Assembly: GCA_032358165.1 (NCBI GenBank)
Contig: JAALGY010000032.1
Coordinates: 3,534,001 to 3,598,000 of the forward strand
DNA length: 64,000 bases
Origin: Diplosphaera chodatii
Taxonomy: Eukaryota > Chlorophyta > Trebouxiophyceae > Prasiolales > Stichococcaceae
Direction: 5' to 3'
Shown: positions 10,661-21,872 of the stretch, piece by piece
How the letters are laid out: each line of letters begins with the position of its first letter
Numbering within the stretch: position 1 is the stretch's first letter
Made by a program: the position numbers and the translations under genes
Notes under the pieces: model-generated
Database searches by the model: none
What the model was told of the DNA's origin: nothing
Seen by the model: only the letters and a program-made list of their open reading frames with translations

Positions 10661-13600
10661 TCAGGACGGCGACACGCTGGTGCAGCCCCCCAGGTGCAGA
10701 ACCAGGCTCATGATGCAGATCTCGTATGTGTGGAGGGTCGAGTGCTGTGGTGTGGCACTGGACAACAGCCTGTGTGACGACCCAACGCACCTGTCCTCAT
10801 GGGGCCCTGCGACCTCGTAAAGCTCCGCGCGGCTGCCGGCCTTCACGTTGATGTGCGCCTTGTGGCAGAATCGCGCCCAGGACCCAGGGTTCACCTGCGG
10901 CAGCAACGACGTCGGGCGGATGCCGAGGCATGGTGCAGCGTGCTGGGCGCTCATGATCCGCAGCCACTGCACCTGAGTGCACCAAGTACAGGTAGCCTCG
11001 ACTGCAGATGGCCGCCGTCAACCAGGTGTGGAGTGCACGGGCTGCTGGCCTCACCAGCATCTCGCCGCGGGTGGCCGGCGAGCGGTGCGCAATGACCTTC
11101 GGGTCAGGCCGTGGCCCGCTTTTGGTGAAGGACGTCAAGTCCGAGCCTGCGGCAGCGTGGAAAGGATGTGTGATCTGATTCCACTCTCGCGTTCTGCAAG
11201 GACGACAGAGTCGATGCTGCACAGGCATCATCCGGCGGCCTATCCCCTACCACCATCTGCTCTGGTGCATTCCGAATGCCATGCCGTCAGGCCAACGCAG
11301 CAGGCTGCTGCTCACCGGTGTGGTAGAGCGTGGCGCTGTCGACAAGACGAGCAATCTCCTCAAAGTGGGTGCTGAACAGCTTGTGCGAGCGCAGCTGCGA
11401 GTGGATCGGCACGCCCCGCTGCGTCCGCACCTGTTTGTGCACAATAGGTCTGCAAGATGTCACATGCATGTCGTCCTGTGCCCGCACATGCAGCCGTTGT
11501 GGGACATCTCGAAGTGCTGACGAGTTGGCGATGCCGCCGTCAGTCTGGAGGATGCTCTGTGGGCCGTGCCTGCCGCCAGATGCCGCGAGCCACGGCCAGT
11601 CCCGGGTCGCATGTGACGCCCACCATCTCCACCCTGTAGGGCGACCTGGTCCCCGGGTCCACTGACGCGTCATCGTCCACCTCAAAGTACCTGGCATGAT
11701 GAGACATGACATTGTGTGTTGCCAATGCCTTGTCCAGCCCTTCCCATTGCAGAACTCTGCAGCAGCACCCCTTGCATTTGATGTCCACAACCAGTGCGAA
11801 GTCGTGCTACCATGGAAGGTGTCAGCTTCGCACCGCTCTGTGACGTTGCCATCACTGTCTTTGTGGTAGCCGGGCCCTCGCACATAGTTGTGCCCATGGT
11901 CGCGCACCATCTCGATGCACTGCTTGACGAATGGCGGCCACATCATTGTCCTGCATGCCAGCAATGAGGTTGACTAGATGGACTGCAATATGGTTTGAGG
12001 AGTCCCCTCGACCTGGTGAGGAGCTGCAGCAGTTTCGCAAAATACATTAAGCACTGTGTTGCAAAAGGCACACCCATCAAAGATGACGTCCTGCTGCCTG
12101 TTGATGGCCGTCACGAACATGGACTCGGCTGCTGCTGTCGAAAACTCGTGCACCTGCTCATGCACAGAGGGCGATGTGGGAGACTGCCGGTGCGCCCAAC
12201 AGTTGCATCAGCACAGCAAGCAGAACACCCTGAGGTGCCAGTGCACTCCAGGGTTGCAGAGTGATGGCATTGGCGGTTCTTGTGTTGATGCTGGAACATA
12301 CCTCGGCAGCAATGTTCGATGAAGATGGCATCGCATGCGACAGCTGCTGGTACACCACATCGCGGTTTTTGATGGCGTCTGCCTCGACCACCACTGCATC
12401 TTTCGCCACCTGCAACGAGGCGCAATCCAGCCGTTCAGCGCATGTCTGCCACCCACAAGTCCAGCCGCTGTCCTGCACACACTACAGACACACAGATAGG
12501 CAACTAGCGCGCTGGCGGGAAGCACGCCGGCTTGCTGCCAGATCGGCAAGGGGATGACAACATCATGTTCGCGGCATCATGCGCAATCAGCACAAATGAT
12601 AGTTGAAGAGCAGCAAGTTGCCACGCACGCTGCTCCAGAAGACGTCCTTGCCAATTATCTCCCTGACGGTGGACTTGCCGGCCGCCATGCCGCCCCCAAG
12701 GAACAGGCACACCGGCTGCCGCCGCGTGCTGCTGTCGCCGTGCTGCTGCTGCGCCTCGCAGCTCTTTGTCAGCTCCGCAAAAATCTCGTATGTAGTCCTG
12801 AACCTGAAGTCGCAGGTGCACGTAGCCCAATCAGTGGCTGTGGCTTGCTTCATGTGACTGGAACCACACTTCCCTGACAGTGTCCCCGAGCAGTAGCCCG
12901 CAGACAGCAAGGTTGGAACAGCAACACATCTCCAGGTAACCTAGCCGCACTTGCGCTGCGTGCCGAGCATCTCGGAGGTGAGCTTGCGCGAGACGGCCGC
13001 CTGGGCGCGGTGCCAGTTGTGCATGGCGCGGCGGTGGGTGCGATCCTTGCGCTTGGCCTCCCTGGATCGTGTGTGCGCCAGCTGCCCCCTGCTGCCGCCC
13101 CGCTCCCTGTGGCAATGCAGAACGTGACACATGATGAGAGGTGTACGTGGCCTTAGGAATGAGTCACTACACACTATGCAAGATGACGCACGATGAAGGG
13201 TACACACGTGGTTCGCATGGTGGTTGCCTGTGATCCAGGGCTCAGGCCCACTCACAGTCTGTCGGGACCCAGGTCCCCGCTGGGCTGGCTGGGCAGGCTG
13301 TCGCTGCTGGACAGGCTGCTCGCGCGCCGCTGCCCGTCCTCGAACAGGCGGCCGCTGCGCCGCCGCTGCAAACCGTCTTCGCCCTCCTGAGGCGACGCCG
13401 CATCTGCAGGGCAGGCGCTGGGGGGGTGAACAACAGCGGCCCCAGTTTCGGGCCCCTCACTCTTGCTGGCGGCAGTCCTTGGGGGGGTGCGGGGTGCAGC
13501 TGTGTTCATGTGGCTGCTGCACTGCACTGCAGGGCGGCATACATAGCGAGCACCTGTGCTGCTGGCGTTGCTGCCGCTGCGGTCCAGGCTGCCGTTCTGG

Positions 13601-14811
13601 GCGGGCGTCTGTGGTGAGTGCAGGGACTCTGCAACGCCGAAGCTGCTGAGGCTGTCGCGACGCGCAGGCGCTGGCCCAATCTCTGCCAGCATGTCGTCGC
13701 TGCAGGGTGTCATTTCGCAGGCAGGTCAGCCACCACGTGTCGCTGGCACACAACACGCCTGCTGCGTGTAACACATCGAGAGGAGATCTAAGTTCAGGGC
13801 GCCTGTACATCTGCTGAGCAAAGCGAGGATGCGACCAGCTGCCGGGTCAGCCTGCGCACTGGAGCACGCTCTGGTTGCAGCGCAGCATCCCGTCCGTGTG
13901 GTGCCAGTTGAAACTCAGGTATTCGTGTAGTAAACACTCAAGTTGTCTCATGAGATTCCCCACCAGCGCCGTCATCTCCTCCTGCCAGGGGTGCACGACA
14001 TGTTGGAGCATAATTATGAGTGTGAACGACAGCCAGCAGTAGCAAAGGGGTTGCCGTTGCATTCCAGCATTCACAATCCGGCACGGTCTCGTAGGGGCAG
14101 TGCCTGCATTCTCACCCGCTGTGTTGGCGTCATGTGGTGCTTGGCATCCTCCTTTTCTATGATGCATGACTCTGCAGTCCACATCCTGCTAGTCAGCAGT
14201 GCGTCTGACAACAGCCAGACGCTTTTCACATGAAGACCTCTGTCGTTGTCAAGAAGCACGCACCGGCATCCTGTTTGTGTCCCTCGTGATGCACCGTGGA
14301 CAGCAGGTTTGACCCAACACATGCGATGTCGTATAACATCTCTGCTACTCCGTACCTGTGCAATTTACAGCGACACAATGGGGTACTTCATCACACAGCA
14401 GTGCTGCCAAGATACAGTGTTGCTCAGCTGCATGCTGACCTGACTCCCCAGAGCATCGCAAGCTCACTTCTCTAGTGTGTCGCAGATGCCCTGCTTGTCT
14501 GCTCGAAAGTAGTAGGCCGCCACTGCCCGCAATGCGCCAAACATGTCCCCATATTCCTGCATGCCACCAGGTTAATTGAGGCACTGGCTATGTGTCGGGG
14601 CATGCTCCAATGGCCTTGTTTGTTAACGGTCATTCGTTGTACATCTCACCTCTGCATCGTCCGGTGAGGCATCCAGCCACCGGCACGCGGCAAAGCTGTC
14701 GAAGGGGAGCACCACGAAATCCTCGTCGTCAGAAGAGTCTGTGGCGCTGCCGGCGCCCCACACCCGCTGCGGCCACGACAGCAGCTGCCCGGGCGTGAGG
14801 CGACCCCGCAT
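10661..14811 (-). CDS. Zeta-like P-loop kinase domain protein (eukaryotic, multi-exon)
   Basis: The start chosen is ATG 14811 (MRGRLTPGQLLSW). An acidic N-terminal stretch (TDSSDDEDFVVLPFDSF) follows, then exons with EYGDMFGALRAVAAYYF (about 14560) and Ser-rich linker, then a basic segment (RSREAKRKDRTHRRAMHNW, about 13050). The catalytic region has Walker A GGGMAAGKSTVRE (about 12700), VVVEADAIKNRDVVYQQL (about 12380), SMFVTAINRQQDVIFDG (about 12090), GPGYHKDSDGNVTE (about 11860) and LRSHKLFSTHFEEIARLVD (about 11370). This order matches plant and algal proteins annotated as zeta-toxin/P-loop kinase domain proteins, which phosphorylate small molecules or are uncharacterised. No antitoxin-like partner is adjacent, so a toxin-antitoxin role is not suggested. 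The last exons read HINVKAGSRAELYEVAGPHED and then TLHTYEICIMSLVLHLGG, with the stop at 10661. The substrate is unknown. Confidence 0.72.
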
Positions 14812-15699
14812 GCCGCTGGGCACTGAGCAGTCTGCGTCTGCACCTGCTGTTTCTGCCGCTGCATTGCTGCTATCTACAGCTCGCTGTGCTCGGCTTGCCC
14901 TGATTCACGGCGAGAGTGCCGTGATTCAACGCTTTAAAGGTGGTCTGCTGGGTGTTGCTATGTTGTTTATGGAGCTCAGCATCATCAATTGGGTTGCACC
15001 AAAGCATGTGCGGCGCGAAAACCACTTGGTGCGTTGCATGCTTGGTACTATCCAGTATCCTACCTGAGCAGCCGTCGAGCGGCCCAAAATATTCCTCCTG
15101 AGAACAGTGCTACACCAGCCTGCTCGGTCATCGCATGGGTGGTGCTACGTGGTTTTTACAGCCAGCCTGGCTTGCAGGTCAGGGTGACACAGCATGCAGT
15201 GAGAGCCGCAGCACATCAGAGGCAGCAAGTCAGTATGACACAGAATGCGACTTGCTGTTAAGTCGATGAGCGATACAGTTTTGAGAAGTTGCGGACATCC
15301 TCCTGATCGGAAGCCAGATGACTAAGCAGGCGTCAGGCGATTACTGCGTGCACGACTTGGCTGTGTGCGAGTTGTGTGCATTCGTGTTGAGGCGACTTGC
15401 GTTCGCATGTCACGAGTTGTCTCTTGTGACGAGCGGGAGATAGCTGCTTGCATAAGCCCACTTGCAATGCTGCAGTGACATCTTGTCAGAAGAGACGCCT
15501 TGGAAGAGCCCCGTCTTGATAAGCACTTAACGCATGCGTCAGCACGCACTAGATGCACAAAGAGCTGCAGCTGTGCACTGGGGCCCAAGTAACATGCACG
15601 CTGCTGCATCTATTCCTGCGATGGCACAAGGCCACCTTCCACCCTCATCATCGCATCCAGCCCTGTCTGCACCGCTCCGCCATGCCTCCCACATCCGGC
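14812..15699. other. Intergenic region between kinase gene start and RPS15 stop
   Basis: This holds the promoter and 5' UTR of the minus-strand kinase gene and the 3' UTR of RPS15. A small hairpin (TCACGGC, 6-nt loop, GCCGTGA) lies near 14906-14925. A TTACA (TGTAA on the minus strand) at 15156 is a candidate poly(A) signal. No further coding sequence is supported. Confidence 0.4.
15156..15160 (-). terminator. Candidate TGTAA polyadenylation signal for RPS15
   Basis: TGTAA on the minus strand, about 540 nt downstream of the RPS15 stop. It is the only copy seen between here and the stop, and it is the chlorophyte-type motif. Confidence 0.4.
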
Positions 15700-16152
15700 C
15701 TACTTCAGCGGGATGAAGCGCGAGGAGTGGGTAGCGCCAATGCCGGGCTTGCCGTGCTTGACGGGCTTGTAGGAGATGGAGTACTCCGCCAGATACCCAC
15801 CGATCATGTCGGGCTTGATCTCGACCTGGTTGAAAGTCTTGCCATTGTACACGCCGACCACCGAGCCGATCATCTCCGGCATGATGAGCATGTTGCGCAG
15901 GTGTGTGCGGACCGGCTCCGGCTTCTCACCGGCCGCCGCGCTCTTCTTCGCCTCGCGCAGCTTCTTGATGAGCGCCAGCGGCTTGCGCTTCAGGCCGCGG
16001 CCAATCCGCCTCCGGGCACGGGCTGGCAGCAGCTGAATCAGCTCCTCTGTGCCCAGGTCCAGCAGCTGCTCCAGGTCCACGCCCCGGTACGTGAACTTGC
16101 GGAAGGTCCTCCGCTTGGGTGCCTCAGCGGCGGCTGCGCTGTCGTCAGCCAT
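15700..16152 (-). CDS. RPS15: 40S ribosomal protein S15 (uS19), intronless
   Basis: A single exon of 150 codons with start [19 protein letters not shown] at ATG 16152 and stop TAG at 15700-15702. It encodes the small-subunit protein uS19, which sits in the 40S head. Diagnostic uS19 segments are [63 protein letters not shown] and the C-terminal [14 protein letters not shown]. Length and sequence are full and typical. The gene has no intron although its neighbours are heavily spliced. A transposon (16266-17331) lies 113 bp upstream of the ATG, so the native promoter is either very short, lies beyond the insertion, or has been replaced. Confidence 0.97.
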   Translation of the reverse strand: MADDSAAAAEAPKRRTFRKFTYRGVDLEQLLDLGTEELIQLLPARARRRIGRGLKRKPLALIKKLREAKKSAAAGEKPEPVRTHLRNMLIMPEMIGSVVGVYNGKTFNQVEIKPDMIGGYLAEYSISYKPVKHGKPGIGATHSSRFIPLK

Positions 16153-16256
16153 GCTGGGCAACCTCTGCCGCCGTCGCTCAGCACCAAAAGGGCTCTCAAT
16201 GCTGGTCAGCAGAAGCTTTGGCCGCCGTGGTGGCAGGGTTTAGTTACGTTTTGGTT

Positions 16257-16265
16257 GTGTGTTCC
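16257..16265. repeat. Left 9-bp target-site duplication
   Basis: GTGTGTTCC directly abuts the left inverted repeat. The same nine bases directly abut the right inverted repeat at 17332-17340. Confidence 0.75.
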
Positions 16266-16515
16266 AAGGGGAATAGAAGAGGGGATGACACGACCTCCGT
16301 TCCCGCTACTTTCTAAGGTTCCCATTTTGTCCGACGGGACTCGAAGGATTTCCATTGGCAAAATGGAAGTAGCGTGTAGTGTGGACAATGCGCGGCGCAC
16401 TGGTCCTCGGGAGCGCATTCAGTACTTGCAGCTATACAAAGCCAAATCCTATGCGGCAGCTCGCCGGCAGCAGGTGCCGGCTTGAGCTGTGATGCTGGGG
16501 CACATCCCGTAGAGG

Positions 16516-16535
16516 TCGTTGCAATAAATCAGTGC
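16516..16535. repeat. Internal 20-nt direct repeat, copy 1
   Basis: TCGTTGCAATAAATCAGTGC occurs here and again at 17119-17138, both inside the TIR element. It may be an internal subterminal repeat or a remnant of duplication within the transposon. Confidence 0.7.
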
Positions 16536-17118
16536 GGCATGTCGAGGCTGCGCGACCGTCTGCCGCGTCCAGTAGGTCTTTTTGGCGGTCAATCGGCTTC
16601 ATATATGGCAGCATGTGAGCGTAGACCGGCTCACGTGACAGAACTGGCAATGCTTCCAGCGGCAGTAGAGACACAACACATCTCTATCTTGACTGAGGCT
16701 CAGTGTGAGGGCTGCTTGCGCTGACAATGGTCACGTCATATAGTGAACGCCTTCTGATGTGTGGCGCGGACGCTGAAAGTACTGCGCTTGTCCAGGGGCG
16801 CCGCGCTCAGCTGACGAGCGTCAGAGCACAACCCCGGCCAGTTCAGAGCAGGCAGCGCTGTCTGGACCGTCTCAGACTACTTCTGGCATGAGCACGACTC
16901 AGATGCCGCGGCGCAACGTGCTGGACAGCGTTAGCGCCTCGGTTCGCTGTCCTGTGGCACCTCAGCACTGCTCGTGAATGCGCTGCGGCACGATGTCAGC
17001 GACCGAACAGACGACCCAAGCAGCTTCCAACAACAATGATGGAGGCCTAAGGCGGTCGGCTGCGTCTGCAGGGCTGCCAGCGCTGTGCAAACCTGTGCTT
17101 CCCTTGCAAGGCAGTGCC

Positions 17119-17138
17119 TCGTTGCAATAAATCAGTGC
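17119..17138. repeat. Internal 20-nt direct repeat, copy 2
   Basis: An exact second copy of the 20-mer at 16516-16535, in the same orientation. Confidence 0.7.
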
Positions 17139-17331
17139 AGCGGCACTACGCAGTCGCAACGCGCGCTGTAGGTCTCAGGCTGTAGCTTAGACACTTAAGA
17201 TGAGCTCGTGAAGCGGCGCGCGCGTCAGATGCAATATGTAGTCCATGACAGCGCTGCAAAGTCGCAGGCAAATCGGACAAAACGGGAACCATGGTCTTCA
17301 GCCTCGTGTCATCCCCTCTTCTATTCCCCTT

Positions 17332-17340
17332 GTGTGTTCC
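17332..17340. repeat. Right 9-bp target-site duplication
   Basis: GTGTGTTCC, identical to 16257-16265, immediately outside the right inverted repeat. Confidence 0.75.
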
Positions 17341-17668
17341 GCTTGGCTGGGACTACCAAGGTCTTCGCTCAGATCCGGGGCTCTGCAGAGGACTGCTTTA
17401 CATCAGTATCACAGGATGGACATATGTGTCAGTTGGCTGTGCGGTCAGTCATCCTTCTTGACAACGCTGGGCGCGACAACACTTTGTTTTCAGCATTTCC
17501 AATCTTGCAACGGATCCGAGTTCCGATAGTCCTCAAAACAGAGAAACCACTTTGCCATCATGCATTGCAGCCACTCAATAGAAGCGACCACCTCTGATTG
17601 AAACGGTCAAATTGTAGGCGACACGCGACCATTCAGAGGCTCTGCCCTTGCATGCTCAGCAAGCAAAC

Positions 17669-20600
17669 ATGTCAGGTGCACAGGCCCCATCACCAGCACA
17701 GACGACATACAAGCTCAAGCCGCTGACGTTGCCGGACGGGCGCCGTCTGCCCATCGTGCTGCAGGCTGCCAACGGTCCTTGCCCTCTGCTGGCCATTGCC
17801 AACGTGCTCCTGCTGCGCGGTCAACTCACGCTGCCCATCAATGCGCCTGACATCTCAGAGGTACCTGGGTGACTGTGGCGAGACCATCGCATGCTCGAAT
17901 GAATCCACTGCGTAACCAAAGACGTTTGCCACATCCGTATGTGTGCAGAACCAATCTCATGCTATGCCAGGTGTCACCTGTGCATGCCAGCATATGATTT
18001 TGCGACCTTGCAGGAGCGGTTGGTGACCCTGGTCGCCGGCTGGTTGTTGGACAGCAACAACCCCTCGAAGATAGGGCACGACGTGTCACAGGAGTACCGC
18101 GCCAACCTCGAGCAGAATCTGAATGATGCAGTTGCCCGCATCCCCAAGCTCACTACAGGTACTTCCTTTTGCAACATGCTAACGCCCGGATGGCGACATT
18201 CCTGTGGCATGCACGGGAACGCAGCAACATATCCTGAGGAGTAACCGTGTCACATGCAGGAATCGACTTGAACCCACGCTTCCATGATTGCCGAGCGTAC
18301 GAGTTCACAGATGAGGTTGCCATCTTCGACCTGCTGCAAGTGCCGCTGCTGCACGGCTGGCTTGTGGATCCACAGGTGGGCACTATGAATGACACCGTCG
18401 TGTTGCCTAGCCGCCAGCAACCCATTGGCCACCCGGACTGGTGGAGATATGATCAACCCCAGCACCTTTGCAGGATGAGGAGTCGGTCAAGGTCATCGGC
18501 GGCACGTCCTACAACGAGCTGATGTCACGGCTGATCTCGCTGCTGGGCGAGAGCTCGCCCGCAGCGTCCGCCACGGCGCCTGCCGCAGCCGCCGTTGCCA
18601 GCCTGGCTTCGCCGCCGCGTGCTTCTGCACCAGCAGTCCCCGCACCTCCTGCACATGCTACTGCAGCTCCTGCTGCGCCGTCCCAGCCCAGCCAGGTCAC
18701 TACCTCCATGCTATCAGATGCACCAACTGTGGGAGCAAGGTCCAGAGGCACTGTACCTGGCACTTGCTCCTTCAGTGTGCCGACCACTCCTGACTGGGCT
18801 GCTGCAATCTGATGAGATATGTCCTGTTTGAGATACTTTTGGGTTATGTGCAGGCAACAGCAGGCGGTGGGGACCTGCAGCCGGAGGCTAGCGATGACTC
18901 GTTCAATCGCCGGTTGCAGGTGCAGCTCTGTCAGCTCTGACGGCGTTTGTGTCTGCACGGAATGCGCTGCGCATGCTGTGCAGCACACTGGCATGCTGAT
19001 ACAAAGCCCTGCTTTCGCAGGTTGCGCTGGCGCTGTCTGTGAAGGACCGGGGCTCTGGCGCTGCCGCCGAGGACAGCACTCGCAGCAGCAGCGCAGTTGT
19101 GACGCCCAACTCGGCAGCCGCCGCGGCCTTCGACCGCGCGCTGCACAGCCGTGGCAGCAGCCTGCACATGACGGGGCCCATCCCCGGTGTCAACGACCAC
19201 CCCACCAACCAGTGGTGAGAAGTGTCGCGACCGCTGCCAGACTGCAGTGTATCATGACCACCCCGACACGCTTCACATGCCATGGTGTGTGTACTACTGT
19301 CGAACCCAGCGTCCGCAAGAGCTTTGGTCAAGCAGCAACGAACAGTGTTAGCATCTTGTCACAGGGGCAGCCCGCCGCTGCCGCCGCCGCTGCCACACCG
19401 TGCAGCGCAGCAGCCGCCAGAATCACAGTCACCCAAGTTCACGCTTGACGACGAGGAGGACGAGGAGGAAGCGGCGTCGCCGCCGTACCAGCCCTCGGCA
19501 GCCGGCAGCGCAGCCACAGCCACAGCCTCACCCACGGCAGCAGCGCCAGCAGCAGCCGCCACAGACCAGGCGGCAGCAGCGCCAGCGACGGTGCCCATGG
19601 CAAACGACGCCGCTGCAGCAGCTGCGCCAGACGACATGGGCGACGGCTCGGCCGCCCCAGTGAGCGAGGCAGATGAGGCGGCGCAGGCGGTGAAGCACCT
19701 GGTGGAGGTGTGTAACATTACGCTCGTGAGCACAGCTACCTCATCGCACATGTGCAGCAAAGTGGGCGGTGTAGACAGGCACTTTGTCTGCACCTCCCGT
19801 GACTCAAGCTCATGTGGTGCTTGCAGGCCGCCTTCCGGCCGCACCTCAGCGCCTCAGCAGCCAGCACGACGTCCTGGCCAACGGACCCAGCCAAGCTGCG
19901 GGAGGCTGAACTCATCCAGGTATACATAATGGGATCTGGCCAGATGCCATAATATTGTGGAGTGGCAGCAGAAGATCGGCTATGGGTAGCCCTGCACCAG
20001 GTTGCAGTGGACATTGCACCACTACTGGTGTAAGGCGGGCATCAACATCGTCAATGAGGCCGCCATTCATGTTTGTGCAGGACTTCCTGAGCACCAGCCA
20101 GCTGACATACCATGGTCTTACGGAGCTGCACGCTGCGCTGGACCCCATGCAGCTGGCCGTTTTCTTCCGCAACAACCACTTCGGTACCGCTCCACTTACA
20201 ACAAGCACCCATGGGCTGTCCACACAAGCAACATGGCATCTTTTGTCAGCGGCCATCCATATTTCGGCAGTGGCTAGTAGCTTCAACAGCCGGGCACGTG
20301 GCGATGCTGAACCCTTTCGCCCTGCAGGCACGCTGGCGAAGCACACGGACGGGGCGCTGTACCTGCTGGTGACGGACCAGGGGTACCTGCGGGAGGGCGG
20401 CGTTGTGTGGGAGCGCCTGTCGGGCATCGACGGCGACACCCAGTTCTTCACGGTGCGTCCAGGGTCTAGGGCTGCATGGTCTGTTATCGTTCGCATGCGG
20501 CCGAAACTCCAAGGCTGCCACTGCTGGCTGTGTGGCAGCGACTGCGCAGGGCGCACCAATGTGGCAGTGTGCCGAGACTGCGCTGCCCAGCATTGTGTGA

Positions 20601-21366
20601 GAGCATGCCTCCCAGTAATGCATGCTCCTGGACACATCGTGCTGACGGGGTCTGCATGCTGTGGCCCAAACAGGCAGACTTCATGCCCTTCGTGGGCAAG
20701 GTCTCGCTGCGGGAGCAGGCGGCAGATGCTGCGGCGCTGGCGCAGGCTGCATTTGCGGGCCACGTGCCAGAGGCCCCTGCTGGCGAGGGCGCGCCTGCTG
20801 GGGAGGTGCCCAATACGTCCGCCGACGCCGACCTGGCCCTCGCGCTGCAGATGCAAGAGGTGGACCCTTCTGTTGAGCTGCCACAATGCACACAGCAGCT
20901 TGCACGCAGTAGAGCGAGGCGTGGGAGCATGCTGCACACAGGAAACATGGTCGTTGCAACAGCAGGTCAGGCAACCCAGCAGAGGCATTAGCTGAGGGCA
21001 GCTGTCCTGCTCTTCAATGCGGGTGAACTGCAGCAGAAGTGCCACCCGTTGGACCTGATCCGCCTGTGATGTGAGCAGGACGAAGCGGAGCGGGCGCGGC
21101 TGCAGCAGCGCCAGGAGCAGCAGCAGCAGCGGGCAGCAGCGGAGGGGCAGCAGCGCCAGGGCGGCTCGCCCCGGGGGCAGCGGCGGCGGCAGGCGCAGCA
21201 GAGCACCCCGCAGGTGGCCGCCCAGCAGCAGAGGGGTCACATGTCGCGTTGGGGCCGCACCCGGCCGGCTGGCGGCGGCAACGGACGCCAGCAGGGCGGC
21301 GAGCAGCAGCGGCCCGCGGTGCTGGCGGGGCAGGCGCCGCCCAAGGACAAGTGCAGCATCATGTAG
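17669..21366 (+). CDS. MINDY-family (FAM63) Lys48-linkage deubiquitinase
   Basis: The first in-frame ATG is 17669 (MSGAQAPSPAQTTYKLKPL). Exons are 17669-17860, 18014-18158, 18260-18375, 18474-18695, 18854-18919 and 19021 onward, with the last at 21079-21366. The family core is clear: NGPCPLLAIANVLLL with the catalytic Cys, EVAIFDLLQVPLLHGWLVDPQ with the catalytic His, SYNELMSRLISLL, QLTYHGLTELHAAL, ELAVFFRNNHF-like and LYLLVTDQGYL. The core is interrupted by an Ala/Pro and acidic insert (about 19400-19710, DDEEDEEEA). After the core is a UIM-like LALALQMQE, then a Gln-rich tail ending KCSIM. CSIM fits a CAAX prenylation box, suggesting membrane attachment. The family trims Lys48 polyubiquitin chains from their distal end. 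Confidence 0.93.
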
Positions 21367-21517
21367 GCCTATGTACACTCGTTCGGCGCCGCTCGCCTTG
21401 TGTCTACAGAGGCGTGACGGTTCAGCAGCACAGGCATGAGGTCACCAGCAAGCAGGAGCTTTGTACACAATCTGTCACTTGCCAGCTGCAGTGTTCTGAT
21501 GCAGTGCCAGTGCCACA

Positions 21518-21522
21518 TGTAA
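21518..21522 (+). terminator. TGTAA polyadenylation signal of the MINDY gene
   Basis: TGTAA 152 nt after the stop codon, in a region without coding potential. This is the standard chlorophyte signal. Confidence 0.6.
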
Positions 21523-21617
21523 GATTTGGCCATGCTCAGCACGGTTTGAGACCACGCGCCGTTTGAGGCCGCAAAGGCTCCTCATATCATATCGCGACTT
21601 GCAGTCAATCTACTATG

Positions 21618-21622
21618 TTACA
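21618..21622 (-). terminator. TGTAA polyadenylation signal of the YccF-domain gene
   Basis: TTACA on the plus strand is TGTAA for the minus-strand gene, about 250 nt after its stop. The two convergent transcripts would overlap by about 100 nt. Confidence 0.5.
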
Positions 21623-21872
21623 GGCAGCAACCATGTAGTACACAAGGCCAGTTTCATCGACACATGAATGAATGCATGCAATCAAGTCACCGGCTTCAAC
21701 CTTCAGATAGTGACATCAGCAACTGCCATCATCAAATACACCTAGGTGCCCTGCATGGGGATGGGAGCCCAGGGGTCGAACAACCCTTGACTGCAGCGAT
21801 TGGCCAGGGACACATGGTGTGGCTCATGCTGCAGCAAGTCTCCAGCCTCCAATCCTATCTGCTCGGTCAACT

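Larger units (their letters stand above)
16266..17331. mobile_element. 1,066-bp TIR transposon, Mutator-like non-autonomous element
   Basis: The outermost 28 bases on the left (16266-16293, beginning AAGGGGAATAG) are the exact reverse complement of the outermost 28 on the right (17304-17331). A second inverted block follows inside: 16317-16334 against 17273-17290, 17 of 18 matching. The element is flanked by a 9-bp direct duplication, GTGTGTTCC. Long terminal inverted repeats with a 9-bp duplication are typical of Mutator-like elements. No transposase-like frame exists inside, so it is non-autonomous. A 20-nt direct repeat (16516-16535 and 17119-17138) sits within it. The near-perfect ends and duplication suggest a fairly recent insertion between RPS15 and the MINDY gene. 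Confidence 0.78.

Noticed and set aside
10661..14811. Bacterial-type toxin-antitoxin module
   Set aside because: The gene has many introns, lies in a eukaryotic context and has no antitoxin-like neighbour, so only the kinase fold is shared.
15553..16485. 310-codon plus-strand frame across RPS15
   Set aside because: It is antisense to a clear ribosomal protein gene and runs into the transposon end.
19912..21378. 488-codon minus-strand open frame
   Set aside because: It lies over exons and introns of the MINDY gene, is Arg/Leu/Ala-rich as expected from an antisense frame, and has no recognisable domain.
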